The notes beneath the pieces are model-generated. The model ran no database searches. It worked only from the letters and a program-made list of their open reading frames with translations, and was not told the DNA's origin. The translations under genes were made by a program, and so were the position numbers. 64,000 nucleotides of DNA from Dankookia rubra (GTDB taxonomy: Bacteria; Pseudomonadota; Alphaproteobacteria; Acetobacterales; Acetobacteraceae): positions 1-64,000 of the forward strand of contig NZ_SMSJ01000027.1 in NCBI RefSeq assembly GCF_004355005.1. The letters are read 5' to 3'. Shown here piece by piece: positions 17,394-24,657 of the stretch. Position 1 is the stretch's first letter. Each line of letters begins with the position of its first letter.

Positions 17394-18641
17394 ATGGATA
17401 CGCATCCCAGCAGCAGCCTCGCCGATCCTCGGCTCGACCGCCTGGCGGAACTCGCCGTCCGGGTCGGCCTCAACCTGGCCCCGGGGCAGGAACTGGTGAT
17501 GACCGCGCCGGTCGAGGCGATCGACCTGTCCCGCCGCATCACCGAGCAGGCCTATCGCGCCGGGGCCTCTCTGGTGACGACCTTCTTCTCGGACGACCAG
17601 GCGGCGCTGGCCCGCTACCGCCATGCGCCGGAGGAAAGCTTCGATGCCGCGCCCGGCTGGCTCTATGACGGGATGGCGAAGGCCTTCCGGCGCGGCGCGG
17701 CGCGGCTGGCCATTGTCGGCGACGACCCGACACTGCTGGCCGGCCAGGACCCGGACAAGGTGGCCCGCGCCAACCGCGCCCGCTCCGCGGCCTATCGCCC
17801 GGCGCTGGAACTGATCACCGCCACCGCCATCAACTGGACCCTGGTCGCCGCCGCCACGCCGGCCTGGGCCGCCGCCGTCTTCCCCGACCTGCCCGAGGCC
17901 GAGGCCGTCGCGCGCCTGTGGGACGCGATCCTCGCGGCTTCCCGCGCCGACCAGCCGGACCCGGTCGGTGCCTGGGCGGCGCACAACGCGGCGCTGATGG
18001 CGCGGCGGGTGATGCTGAACGAGCGGCGTTACGCCGCCCTTCGCTTCCGCGGCCCGGGCACCGACCTGAAGGTCGGGCTGGCCGCGGGCCATGCCTGGAT
18101 GGGCGGGCTCTCCACCGCGAAGAACGGCATCACCGGCAACCCGAACATCCCGACCGAGGAGGTCTTCACCACCCCCGATGCACGGGTGACGGAGGGCGTG
18201 GTCGCCGCCACCAAGCCGCTCGCCTACCAGGGCACGCTGATTCGGGACATCCGCGTCCGCTTCGAGGCCGGGCGGATCACCGAGGCCAGCGCCAGCACCG
18301 GCCAGGCGGTGCTCGAGCGGATGATCTCCACCGACGAGGGCGCGCGGATGCTGGGAGAGGTGGCGCTGGTCCCGGCCTCCAACCCCATCGCCGGCAGCGG
18401 GCTGCTGTTCTTCAACACCCTCTTCGACGAGAACGCCGCCAGCCACATCGCCCTCGGCCAGGCCTATTCGCGCTGCTTCGTCGACAAGGCGCTGTCGCCC
18501 GAGGCGCTGGACGCGGCCGGTGCCAACCGCAGCCTGATCCATGTCGACTGGATGATCGGCTCGGCCGAGACCGAGGTGGACGGGCTGGATGCCGAGGGCC
18601 GGGCCGAGCCGCTGATGCGCCGGGGCGAATGGGTCCGCTAG
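17394..18641 (+). CDS. Aminopeptidase, M29 (thermophilic aminopeptidase T) family
   Basis: A 415-residue metallopeptidase that removes N-terminal residues with a two-metal centre. Typical M29 motifs are 'LRFRGPGTDLKVGL', 'NIPTEEVFTTPD' (Glu ligand), 'GSGLLFFNTLFDENAASHIALGQAY' (Asp/His ligands) and 'HVDWMIGS' (His/Asp ligands). The N-terminal half ('LDRLAELAVRVGLNLAPGQELVM') is the non-catalytic alpha/beta domain. The ATG at 17394 is preceded by GGAAGGAC. It stands alone, divergent from the CoA-transferase gene, with 199 bases between starts. Confidence 0.92.
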   Translation: MDTHPSSSLADPRLDRLAELAVRVGLNLAPGQELVMTAPVEAIDLSRRITEQAYRAGASLVTTFFSDDQAALARYRHAPEESFDAAPGWLYDGMAKAFRRGAARLAIVGDDPTLLAGQDPDKVARANRARSAAYRPALELITATAINWTLVAAATPAWAAAVFPDLPEAEAVARLWDAILAASRADQPDPVGAWAAHNAALMARRVMLNERRYAALRFRGPGTDLKVGLAAGHAWMGGLSTAKNGITGNPNIPTEEVFTTPDARVTEGVVAATKPLAYQGTLIRDIRVRFEAGRITEASASTGQAVLERMISTDEGARMLGEVALVPASNPIAGSGLLFFNTLFDENAASHIALGQAYSRCFVDKALSPEALDAAGANRSLIHVDWMIGSAETEVDGLDAEGRAEPLMRRGEWVR

Positions 18642-18693
18642 GGGCGTTCCGGCGGGCGTGCGAGTCGGCCCGACTCGGTGCTATGCTTCCGGG

Positions 18694-19392
18694 ATGGATC
18701 ACGCCGCCGAGTCGCCGTCCGCCGAACCCGCGCAGATGCCGTGGGACTTCCATCCGGCCCTGACCGAGGACCGCCTGCGCATCTGCGGCCGCATGCTCGC
18801 CAATGCCCGGCGCGACGCGCTGGCCATGGCGAGCTACGAACTCGGCGACGATCCCTGGTCGGTCGGCTGCCGCGCCTTCGCCTTCGGCCGCCACCGGCTG
18901 AAGCGCGCGGCGCAGTCGGGCGAGTATCCCTGGCTCGAGGTGCTGGACGACAGCGCGCATTTCGTCTTCGTCATCGGCTCGAACGGGCAGGGCGTGCCGG
19001 TGCGCTTCTACCGCGGCGCCGCGGACGAACCGACCGAGCGCACGCTGAAGCGTCAGGAGATGGAGGCCGAGCAGCTCTGCCTCGCGCTCGGCGAGGAAGC
19101 CGCCGAGGGCCTGGTCTTCCGCTTCGCGGTCGAGACCGGGGAGGGCGGCCGGGTCGAGCGCGTGGTCTTCCTGGCGCTGCGGGGCGAGGACCGGGTCGAG
19201 TGCTTCTGGCCGGTTCCGCTGGACCTGCCGGCAGCCTCTGCCGGCGCGGCGGAGCAGCTGCGGCTCATCGCCGATGACGGCTATGCCGGCCCGGCGCCGC
19301 ATGTGCCGGGCGGCCCGCCGCCGGCCGTGCCGGCGCTGCCGCGGCGCAAGCCGGCCTCCCCGCTGCAACGGCGCCAGGCGGGGCTGTTCTGA
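18694..19392 (+). CDS. Uncharacterised protein
   Basis: A 232-residue acidic, soluble-looking protein without signal peptide or membrane helix. I do not recognise a domain. The N-terminal half ('PWDFHPALTEDRLRICGRMLANARRDAL') is helical. The middle contains 'FRFAVETGEGGRVERVVFLALRG', which looks like beta strands, and the C-terminal 40 residues are Pro/Ala-rich. Codon use matches the neighbours and no longer rival frame exists, so it is very probably a real gene. The start ATG has a weak GGGATGG context. Confidence 0.65.
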   Translation: MDHAAESPSAEPAQMPWDFHPALTEDRLRICGRMLANARRDALAMASYELGDDPWSVGCRAFAFGRHRLKRAAQSGEYPWLEVLDDSAHFVFVIGSNGQGVPVRFYRGAADEPTERTLKRQEMEAEQLCLALGEEAAEGLVFRFAVETGEGGRVERVVFLALRGEDRVECFWPVPLDLPAASAGAAEQLRLIADDGYAGPAPHVPGGPPPAVPALPRRKPASPLQRRQAGLF

Positions 19393-19412
19393 CCGGGCTT
19401 TCCTGAGCCCGG
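19393..19412 (+). terminator. Short GC hairpin directly after a stop codon
   Basis: A perfect 7-bp stem, CCGGGCT/AGCCCGG, with a 6-base loop begins at the first base after the stop of the preceding gene. There is no T tract, so it would be an imperfect intrinsic terminator or a 3' end-stabilising hairpin. Confidence 0.4.
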
Positions 19413-19522
19413 GCAGGGCGCGACGGGCCCTTGTCTGCCCGTGCCGGCACGCCATCTCCGCCGGTCGGAACGATTCCGCGGCACGGCGCGGCGGGGCGGA
19501 CTGGCAGGAGGACGCGCGGGGC

Positions 19523-20350
19523 ATGGCTGGGAAGGCCGCGATGCCGCAGGGCATCACGCCGGGCGAACGCGGGCTGGAACAATCCTTCGGCCGCGCCACC
19601 GCGATCCTCGATGCGCTGGCGGCCGCCGGCGGCACCGGGCTGCGCTTCGTCGACGTCGTGCGGCTCTCCGGCCTCAGCCAGACCACCGCCCACAGGATGA
19701 TCGCCGCGCTCTCGGCGCATGGCTTCGTCGAGCAGGATGGTCCCGGCGCCCGCTACGTGCTGGGCATGCGGCTCGCCGGCTGGGCCTTTGCCGCCGGCAA
19801 CCGCTTCGGCCTGGCAGAGGTGGCGCGGCCGGTCATGCATGCGCTTTGCGATGCGACCGGGGATACCGTCTACCTCACGCTGCGCTCCGGCGACATGGCG
19901 ATATGCGTCGCCCGCATCGAGGGCGCCCACCCCGTCCGTGCCCTGGTGGTGAAGCCGGGGGACCGGCGGGTGCTGGGGCTCGGCGCCGGCAGCGTCGCGC
20001 TGCTCGCCTTCCTGCGCGACCGGGCGGAGATCGAGCGGCTGCTGGCCTTGCCCGAGCAGCAGGCCGGCCGCACCGCGCGCGGGGTGGACGAGGCGCGGGT
20101 GCGGCAATGGATCGAGGCCTCCCGCCGCGACGGTTATACCCTGGTGCACGACCTGGTGCCTGGCACCAGCGGCATCGGCCTGCCGATCTTCGGCCGGGAT
20201 GGCGACCCGGTGGCGGCGCTCAGCCTCGCGGCCGTCCCGAGCCGCCTGGCGCCGCCGCGGCTGGCCGAGGTACTGCGGCTGGTGCGATCCGCAACTGCCG
20301 AAATCGAGGGCAGGATGCGCCCCATCCTTGCCATTCGTGCTGCGGAATGA
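19523..20350 (+). CDS. IclR-family transcriptional regulator
   Basis: A 275-residue regulator. The N-terminal winged helix spans about residues 20-85 ('SFGRATAILDALAAAGGTGLRF', 'VVRLSGLSQTTAHRMIAALSAHGFVEQD'). The C-terminal effector domain includes 'GDTVYLTLRSGDMAICVARIEG' and 'PGTSGIGLPIFGRDGDPVAALSLAA'. AGGAGG lies 11 bases before the ATG at 19523. A 17-bp palindrome sits 53 bases past its stop, upstream of the thiolase gene on the same strand, so it probably controls that operon, with an acyl-CoA-related or aromatic acid ligand. Confidence 0.9.
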   Translation: MAGKAAMPQGITPGERGLEQSFGRATAILDALAAAGGTGLRFVDVVRLSGLSQTTAHRMIAALSAHGFVEQDGPGARYVLGMRLAGWAFAAGNRFGLAEVARPVMHALCDATGDTVYLTLRSGDMAICVARIEGAHPVRALVVKPGDRRVLGLGAGSVALLAFLRDRAEIERLLALPEQQAGRTARGVDEARVRQWIEASRRDGYTLVHDLVPGTSGIGLPIFGRDGDPVAALSLAAVPSRLAPPRLAEVLRLVRSATAEIEGRMRPILAIRAAE

Positions 20351-20402
20351 AGCAGGGGCTTGACCCGGCGTTGAGCGCGTGGTCCCCTTGAGCGGAAGAT
20401 AA

Positions 20403-20419
20403 TTTCCGGTCAACGGAAA
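20403..20419. promoter_or_regulatory. Candidate IclR-type operator palindrome
   Basis: TTTCCG-GTCAA-CGGAAA is a perfect 6-bp inverted repeat with a 5-base centre. It overlaps a -10-like GATAAT (20398-20403) and lies between the IclR-family gene and the thiolase. IclR-type operators are commonly palindromes of this size with TTTCC/GGAAA halves. The assignment is by position and symmetry only. Confidence 0.5.
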
Positions 20420-20460
20420 AATCGGTCGTGCAACCGCAAGCGGCCGCGTAGGGAGTGAGT

Positions 20461-20556
20461 ATGTTCCGCCTTCGGGCGCCGGGCCGCGGCGATCGTGCCG
20501 CGGCCCGGTTCGCCTTCCCGAATTCCGCCCCGATAGCGCAGGAGCCCGCGTCATGA
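20461..20556 (+). CDS. Possible 31-residue leader ORF coupled to the thiolase gene
   Basis: The ATG at 20461 follows GGGAGTGAG. The reading frame encodes an Arg-rich 31-residue peptide ('MFRLRAPGRGDRAAARF' then '...IAQEPAS'). Its TGA (20554-20556) overlaps the thiolase ATG (20553-20555) as ATGA. A strong hairpin lies inside it. This could be a leader peptide that controls thiolase translation, or a chance frame in GC-rich DNA. No homologue is recognised. Confidence 0.35.
   Translation: MFRLRAPGRGDRAAARFAFPNSAPIAQEPAS
20479..20508 (+). promoter_or_regulatory. Strong hairpin in the thiolase leader
   Basis: CCGGGCCGCGG and CCGCGGCCCGG form a perfect 11-bp stem around the 8-base loop CGATCGTG. 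It lies 45-74 bases before the thiolase start and is not followed by a T tract. It may be an attenuator, a factor-dependent terminator for the upstream regulator gene, or a translational control element. Confidence 0.55.
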
Positions 20557-21710
20557 CGCTCGGCGGCAAGGCGGCCGTGACCGGCATCGGTGAAACCGAC
20601 TACACGCGCGACGCCGGCGGCCGCGGCGTGCTGACCTTGCAGCTCGAAGCCTCCCTCGCGGCGATCGCCGATGCCGGCCTGCGGCCCGCCGAGATCGACG
20701 GCATTGTCATGCCGATCGGGCTCGGCGCCACGGTCGCCGAGGATTTCGTCACCAATCTCGGCATCCCCGACCTGCGCTTCTCAACCACCACGCCGCTCGG
20801 CGGCGCCGGCGCGGTGGCGGCGGTGCAGTGCGCCGCGGCGGCGGTCGCGGCCGGGCTCTGCCGGCACGTGCTGCTGCCGCTCGGCCGCACCGGGCGCACC
20901 GGCAGCCGGATCGGCGCCCGCATCCACCAGATGCCGCAATTCCGCACGGTCGGCGAGTTCGAGGCGCCGGTCGGCGCCCTGGCCCCGGCGCAGTACTATG
21001 CGCCGATGGCGCGGCGGCACATGGAGCTGTTCGGCACCACCAGCCGGCAACTGGCGGAGATCGCCGTCACCACGCGGCAGCACGCCATCCTCAACGGCAA
21101 TGCGACCATGACCGCGCCTATGACGATCGAGGACCACCAGGCCTCGCGCATGATCGCCGACCCGCTGCGGCTGCTGGATTGCAGCCTGGAGAGCGACGGC
21201 GCCGCCGCGGTGGTGGTCAGCAAGGCGGATGCCGCCGGCGACCTGCGCCAGCCGCGCGTTCTGCTGACCGGCCTGGCCGAGGGGCATCCGGACAGCCCGA
21301 GCACCATCACCCAGCGGCCCGACATGACGCGGCTCGGCCTCGCCAAGGCGGCGCCGCGCGCCTTCGCCATGGCGGGCGTGACCCCGGCCGATATCGACGT
21401 CGCCGAGATCTACGACTGCTTCACCTATATCGTGCTGTGCCAGCTGGAGGACCTCGGCTTCTGCGGCAAGGGGGAGGGTGGCGCCTTTGTCGAGGGCGGC
21501 GCGCTCGGCCTCGGCGGCCGGCTGCCGGTGAACACCCATGGCGGGCTGCTCTCGCAGTCGCACATGGCGGGCATGAACCATGTGGTCGAGCTGGTGCGGC
21601 AGCTGCGCGGCCAGGCCGGGCGGGCGCAGGTGGCGGATGCGGAGGTCGGGCTGGTGACCGGCTATGGCGACCTCGGCGACGGCACCATCGCCATCATGGC
21701 GAGGGCCTGA
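20553..21710 (+). CDS. SCP2/thiolase-family protein lacking the nucleophilic Cys
   Basis: A 385-residue thiolase-fold protein of the group annotated as acetyl-CoA acetyltransferase or lipid-transfer protein. Features are 'AAVTGIGETDYTR' at the start, 'AVTTRQHAILNGNA', 'AEIYDCFTYIVLCQLEDLGFC' and the His motif region 'NTHGGLLSQSHMAGMNH'. At the usual nucleophile position it reads 'TPLGGAGAVAAV', with no Cys, whereas the paralogue at 42983 has 'VGGCSYLAHV'. It may therefore not do Claisen chemistry. Its stop overlaps the start of the OB-fold gene by one base. These partners usually form a complex (DitF/DUF35 type) acting on steroid or aromatic acyl-CoA. Confidence 0.85.
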   Translation: MTLGGKAAVTGIGETDYTRDAGGRGVLTLQLEASLAAIADAGLRPAEIDGIVMPIGLGATVAEDFVTNLGIPDLRFSTTTPLGGAGAVAAVQCAAAAVAAGLCRHVLLPLGRTGRTGSRIGARIHQMPQFRTVGEFEAPVGALAPAQYYAPMARRHMELFGTTSRQLAEIAVTTRQHAILNGNATMTAPMTIEDHQASRMIADPLRLLDCSLESDGAAAVVVSKADAAGDLRQPRVLLTGLAEGHPDSPSTITQRPDMTRLGLAKAAPRAFAMAGVTPADIDVAEIYDCFTYIVLCQLEDLGFCGKGEGGAFVEGGALGLGGRLPVNTHGGLLSQSHMAGMNHVVELVRQLRGQAGRAQVADAEVGLVTGYGDLGDGTIAIMARA

Positions 21711-22120
21711 TGATCACCGCCATGCCGAGCAAGCCGGTGCCCGAGCCGACGCCGGAGAGCCGTCCCTATTGGCAGGGCCTGGCCGAGGGGCGACTGGTGC
21801 TGCAGCGCTGCGCCGATTGCGGCCGGGTGCGGCATTATCCGCGGCCGCTCTGCGATGCCTGCCACTCCTTCGCCGCCGACTGGGTCGAGGCGAGCGGCGC
21901 GGCGACCCTGCATAGCTGGACCGTGGCGCACCATCCCTACCACCCCGCTTTCCGCGCCGAGCTGCCCTATGTGCTGGCGACCGCCGATCTCGCGGAGGGC
22001 GTACGGCTGGTGGCGCAGTTGCGCGGTGCGGCGGTGCTGCGGCTCGGCCTGCCGCTGCGTATCGGCTTCGAGCCGGCGGGCGAGGGACTGGTGCTGCCGG
22101 TGCTGCGACCCGCCGGCTGA
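21710..22120 (+). CDS. DUF35 OB-fold/zinc-ribbon acyl-CoA-associated protein
   Basis: A 136-residue protein with an N-terminal rubredoxin-like zinc ribbon (C-A-D-C and C-D-A-C, about residues 24-45) and a C-terminal OB-fold ('GAATLHSWTVAHHPYHPAF'). DUF35 proteins bind acyl-CoA and partner with thiolase-fold subunits. The ATG overlaps the thiolase stop (TGATG), so the two are co-translated. The first of two dispersed three-hairpin elements begins at its 3' end. Confidence 0.88.
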   Translation: MITAMPSKPVPEPTPESRPYWQGLAEGRLVLQRCADCGRVRHYPRPLCDACHSFAADWVEASGAATLHSWTVAHHPYHPAFRAELPYVLATADLAEGVRLVAQLRGAAVLRLGLPLRIGFEPAGEGLVLPVLRPAG

Positions 22121-22256
22121 AGAAGGCCGGTGAGAAGGTTTTCTCCCCGGACACCTCATCTCTTTCTGTGAATCTGGCACTCGCCGCGCGACGAGCGCCG
22201 GCTCACACAAAGGAATGGAGGGGCTCGGGGAGGAAACACTTGTTCCTCCCGACCTT
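22121..22256 (+). repeat. Dispersed three-hairpin intergenic element, copy A
   Basis: About 136 bases that align along nearly their whole length with the reverse complement of 44551-44690 (roughly 75-80% by eye). Stem 1 is CCGGTGAGAA/TTCTCCCCGG (22127-22150, one mismatch). A middle stem is GGCACTCG/CGAGCGCC. Stem 3 is GGGAGGAA/TTCCTCCC (22228-22250). The central 'GGCACTCGCCGCGCG' is identical in both copies. It lies between convergent genes and may act as a bidirectional terminator or as a mobile palindromic element. Confidence 0.8.
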
Positions 22257-22268
22257 CTTGCCTCGCGC

Positions 22269-23363
22269 TCAGGCCGCCGCCCGGGTCGGCGCCGCCGGAC
22301 CCCAGGATTTCAGCACCGGCAGCACTTCCTTCGCAAATAGCCGCAAGCCCCGTTCCGCGACCTCGAAGGGCGTGCCGCCGAAGCGGAAGGCGACGTTCAG
22401 CTCGAACTCGCCGATCACCCGGCGGCGCTCCTCGAGCCCGCGCAGGATGCGATCGGGCGTGCCCCAGCTCGCGGCCTGCATGAACCCCTTCACCGCGCCG
22501 GCGAGCCCGGCCTGGCGGGCGATCTCAGCCTTCTGCTGGTAGGAGTCATAGCCCTTCACCGTGCGGAAATGCTCGCCCAGGAATTCATAGTGGTAGAAGT
22601 TGCTCTCGACGAACTTGCCCTGGTACTGCAGCGCCTCGGCCTCGGTCGCCGCCAGGTCGGTGCCGCAGACCACGAACTCGGTCATCATCAGCGCCGGTTG
22701 CTCATTGCCGTGGTATTGCCGGTGCAGCTGCCGGCCGCGCTCGATCACCGGCAGCCGCATCTCCCAGGGCCGGTCGGCGAACATCACCATGTGGGCGCCG
22801 AGCTTGGCGGCGGAATGGACGGAATCCTCGCTCGACGCCACGGCATACAGGCGACCGTCGAAGCTGCGCTCCGGCCGCGGCCGGATCTCGACGCGCGGCT
22901 GCCTGTAGTGCTTGCCATTGCCTTCCATGAAGCCGGTGCGCAGCGCCTCGATGATCATCGGCGCGGCTTCGTCGAAGCGTTCGCGGGATTCGTCCATGCT
23001 GATGCGGAAGGCCTCGAATTCCCGCCGCGCCAGGCCGCGCCCCAGGCCGAGCCGCAGCCGGCCATTGCTCAGCAGATCGAGCACGGCGGCATTCTCGGCG
23101 ACGCGCAGCGGGTCGTGCCAGGGCAGGATGACGGCGGCGGTGCCGATGTCGACATCGGGGCAGACCGCGGCCAGGTGCGTCATCAATTGGATGTTGTCGG
23201 GCACGAAGGAGTAGTCGGCGAAATGGTGCTCGGCCGACCAGAGGCAGTCGAAGCCGCTGTCGGCGGCGATCCGCGCCAAGCGCAGTTCCTCCTGCCAGAC
23301 CTGGCTGTCCTTGATGTTGTCCCAGCCATAGCTGCTGAACAGCAGCATCATGCCGACATCCAT
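22269..23363 (-). CDS. Luciferase-like (LLM-class) flavin-dependent monooxygenase
   Basis: A 364-residue TIM-barrel flavoenzyme of the bacterial luciferase superfamily, which uses FMNH2 and O2. Typical segments are 'GFDCLWSAEHHFADYSFVPDN', 'VDIGTAAVILPWHDPLRVAENAAVLDLLSNGRLRLGLGRG', and 'RERFDEAAPMIIEAL'. A flavin reductase is not adjacent. It is convergent with the thiolase/OB-fold operon and divergent from the PEP-mutase-like gene (174 bases between starts). The substrate is unknown; sulfonate, alkane or aromatic oxidation are options in this family. Confidence 0.88.
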   Translation of the reverse strand: MDVGMMLLFSSYGWDNIKDSQVWQEELRLARIAADSGFDCLWSAEHHFADYSFVPDNIQLMTHLAAVCPDVDIGTAAVILPWHDPLRVAENAAVLDLLSNGRLRLGLGRGLARREFEAFRISMDESRERFDEAAPMIIEALRTGFMEGNGKHYRQPRVEIRPRPERSFDGRLYAVASSEDSVHSAAKLGAHMVMFADRPWEMRLPVIERGRQLHRQYHGNEQPALMMTEFVVCGTDLAATEAEALQYQGKFVESNFYHYEFLGEHFRTVKGYDSYQQKAEIARQAGLAGAVKGFMQAASWGTPDRILRGLEERRRVIGEFELNVAFRFGGTPFEVAERGLRLFAKEVLPVLKSWGPAAPTRAAA

Positions 23364-23537
23364 GGCGTCGCTCCCTTGTTCGTTCGGCGCGGGGGCTGTC
23401 GATGCCGCCGCGCCATTGCCGCGACGCTACCGCCCTTGCCGGGCAGGCTTCAACCATCGCCATTCCGGCACCCCTGGCCCTGCTGGCGAACCGGTCTATC
23501 CTGGCCGCCGGGAAACGCCCCGAGGAGAGACCCGCCC

Positions 23538-24401
23538 ATGACCGCACCCGAGCGCCTGCGCGCCCTGCTGGCCGAGCCCGGCTTCATCGTCATGCCCGCG
23601 GTCTGGGATGGGCTGAGCGCCAAGATGACGGCTGCCGCTGGGTTCAGGACAGCCTTCCTCTCCGGCTCCTGCTGCGCCGCAAGCCGGCTCGGCGGGGCGG
23701 ATCTCGACCTGATCTCCTTCGGCGAGATGTTCGACAGCTTCGTCATGGTGCACCGGGCCGCGCCGGACCTGCTGGTGCTGGCCGATGGCGACCACGGCTA
23801 TGGCAACGCGATGAACGTGCAGCGCACGGTGCGCGCCTATGGCCAGGCCGGCGCCGCCGCCATCCTGATCGAGGACAAGATCACCCCCCGCGCCCTGACC
23901 AGCGCCGGCAAGCCCTGCCTGCCGCGCGAGGAGGCGCGGATGAAGATCCGCGCCGCGGTGCAGGCGGCGAAGGACAGCGGCATCCTGGTCCTCGCGCGGA
24001 CCGATTGCCGGCCGACCCAAGGGATCGACGAGGCAGTGGCGCGGATCGAGATCTTCGCCGCCGAGGGCGCCGACATCTTCCTGCTCGACAGCCCGGCCGA
24101 CGACGACGAGATGCGCCGCGCGGTGGCGGCGACCGGCGGCAAGCCATCCTTCTCCGTGCTCTCGCCCGGCGGCGCCCGGGCGACCCCGACCTCGGCTGAG
24201 GCCGCGGCGCTCGGCTTCAAGATCGGCACCTTCCCGACCGGGATGCTCTCCCCCGCGGCCGCCGGCATGCAGGCGGGCCTTGAGGCGCTGCGCGCCGGGC
24301 AATCCGCCGCGGCCGGGGCCATGCCGCCGGCCGCCCTGCGCGACCTGCTCGGCTATGGCGACTACGACGCCGCGGCGAAGCCCTTCATCCTCGGCGGCTG
24401 A
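23538..24401 (+). CDS. Isocitrate lyase/PEP mutase-family enzyme
   Basis: A 287-residue protein with the ICL/PEP mutase barrel: 'PAVWDGLSAKMTAAAGFRTAFLSG' near the N-terminus, the metal-binding 'LADGDHGYGNAMNV' and 'AAAILIEDK'. In active lyases 'IEDQ' is followed by a K-K/R-C-G-H loop holding the catalytic Cys. Here it is 'KITPRALTSAGK', so the reaction is likely different, for example an oxaloacetate-decarboxylase-like or carboxyphosphonoenolpyruvate-type activity. The start has GAGGAGAG upstream. No partner gene is fused or overlapping. Confidence 0.88.
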   Translation: MTAPERLRALLAEPGFIVMPAVWDGLSAKMTAAAGFRTAFLSGSCCAASRLGGADLDLISFGEMFDSFVMVHRAAPDLLVLADGDHGYGNAMNVQRTVRAYGQAGAAAILIEDKITPRALTSAGKPCLPREEARMKIRAAVQAAKDSGILVLARTDCRPTQGIDEAVARIEIFAAEGADIFLLDSPADDDEMRRAVAATGGKPSFSVLSPGGARATPTSAEAAALGFKIGTFPTGMLSPAAAGMQAGLEALRAGQSAAAGAMPPAALRDLLGYGDYDAAAKPFILGG

Positions 24402-24572
24402 GCGCACCGGGTCGGGCGGCAAGCAGGGCGACGGAGCCGCCCGTCCGGGCCGAAACGGTCCGTGCCCCTGCCTTTGCCGGGCTTGCTGGTGCAGGCCTCT
24501 CCCGAGCACCATTCCGGCCCGCCGGCATCGCCCGGCGGCAGGCCCGGGCAGGCGCGCGGGCACCGTTACTTC

Positions 24573-24601
24573 TTGGCGAGAAACGCCTTTGATGCTAACG
24601 T
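24573..24601 (+). promoter_or_regulatory. Candidate promoter for the hybrid histidine kinase operon
   Basis: TTGGCG (24573-24578) and TAACGT (24596-24601) are separated by 17 bases in a locally AT-rich stretch ending 57 bases before the kinase ATG. The match to the housekeeping consensus is modest, so this is only a position-based suggestion. Confidence 0.35.
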
Positions 24602-24657
24602 AAAAGCTTCTGTGCAGTCGCGACGTCGCGCGCAATCCATTCGGGCACCGGCTACCG

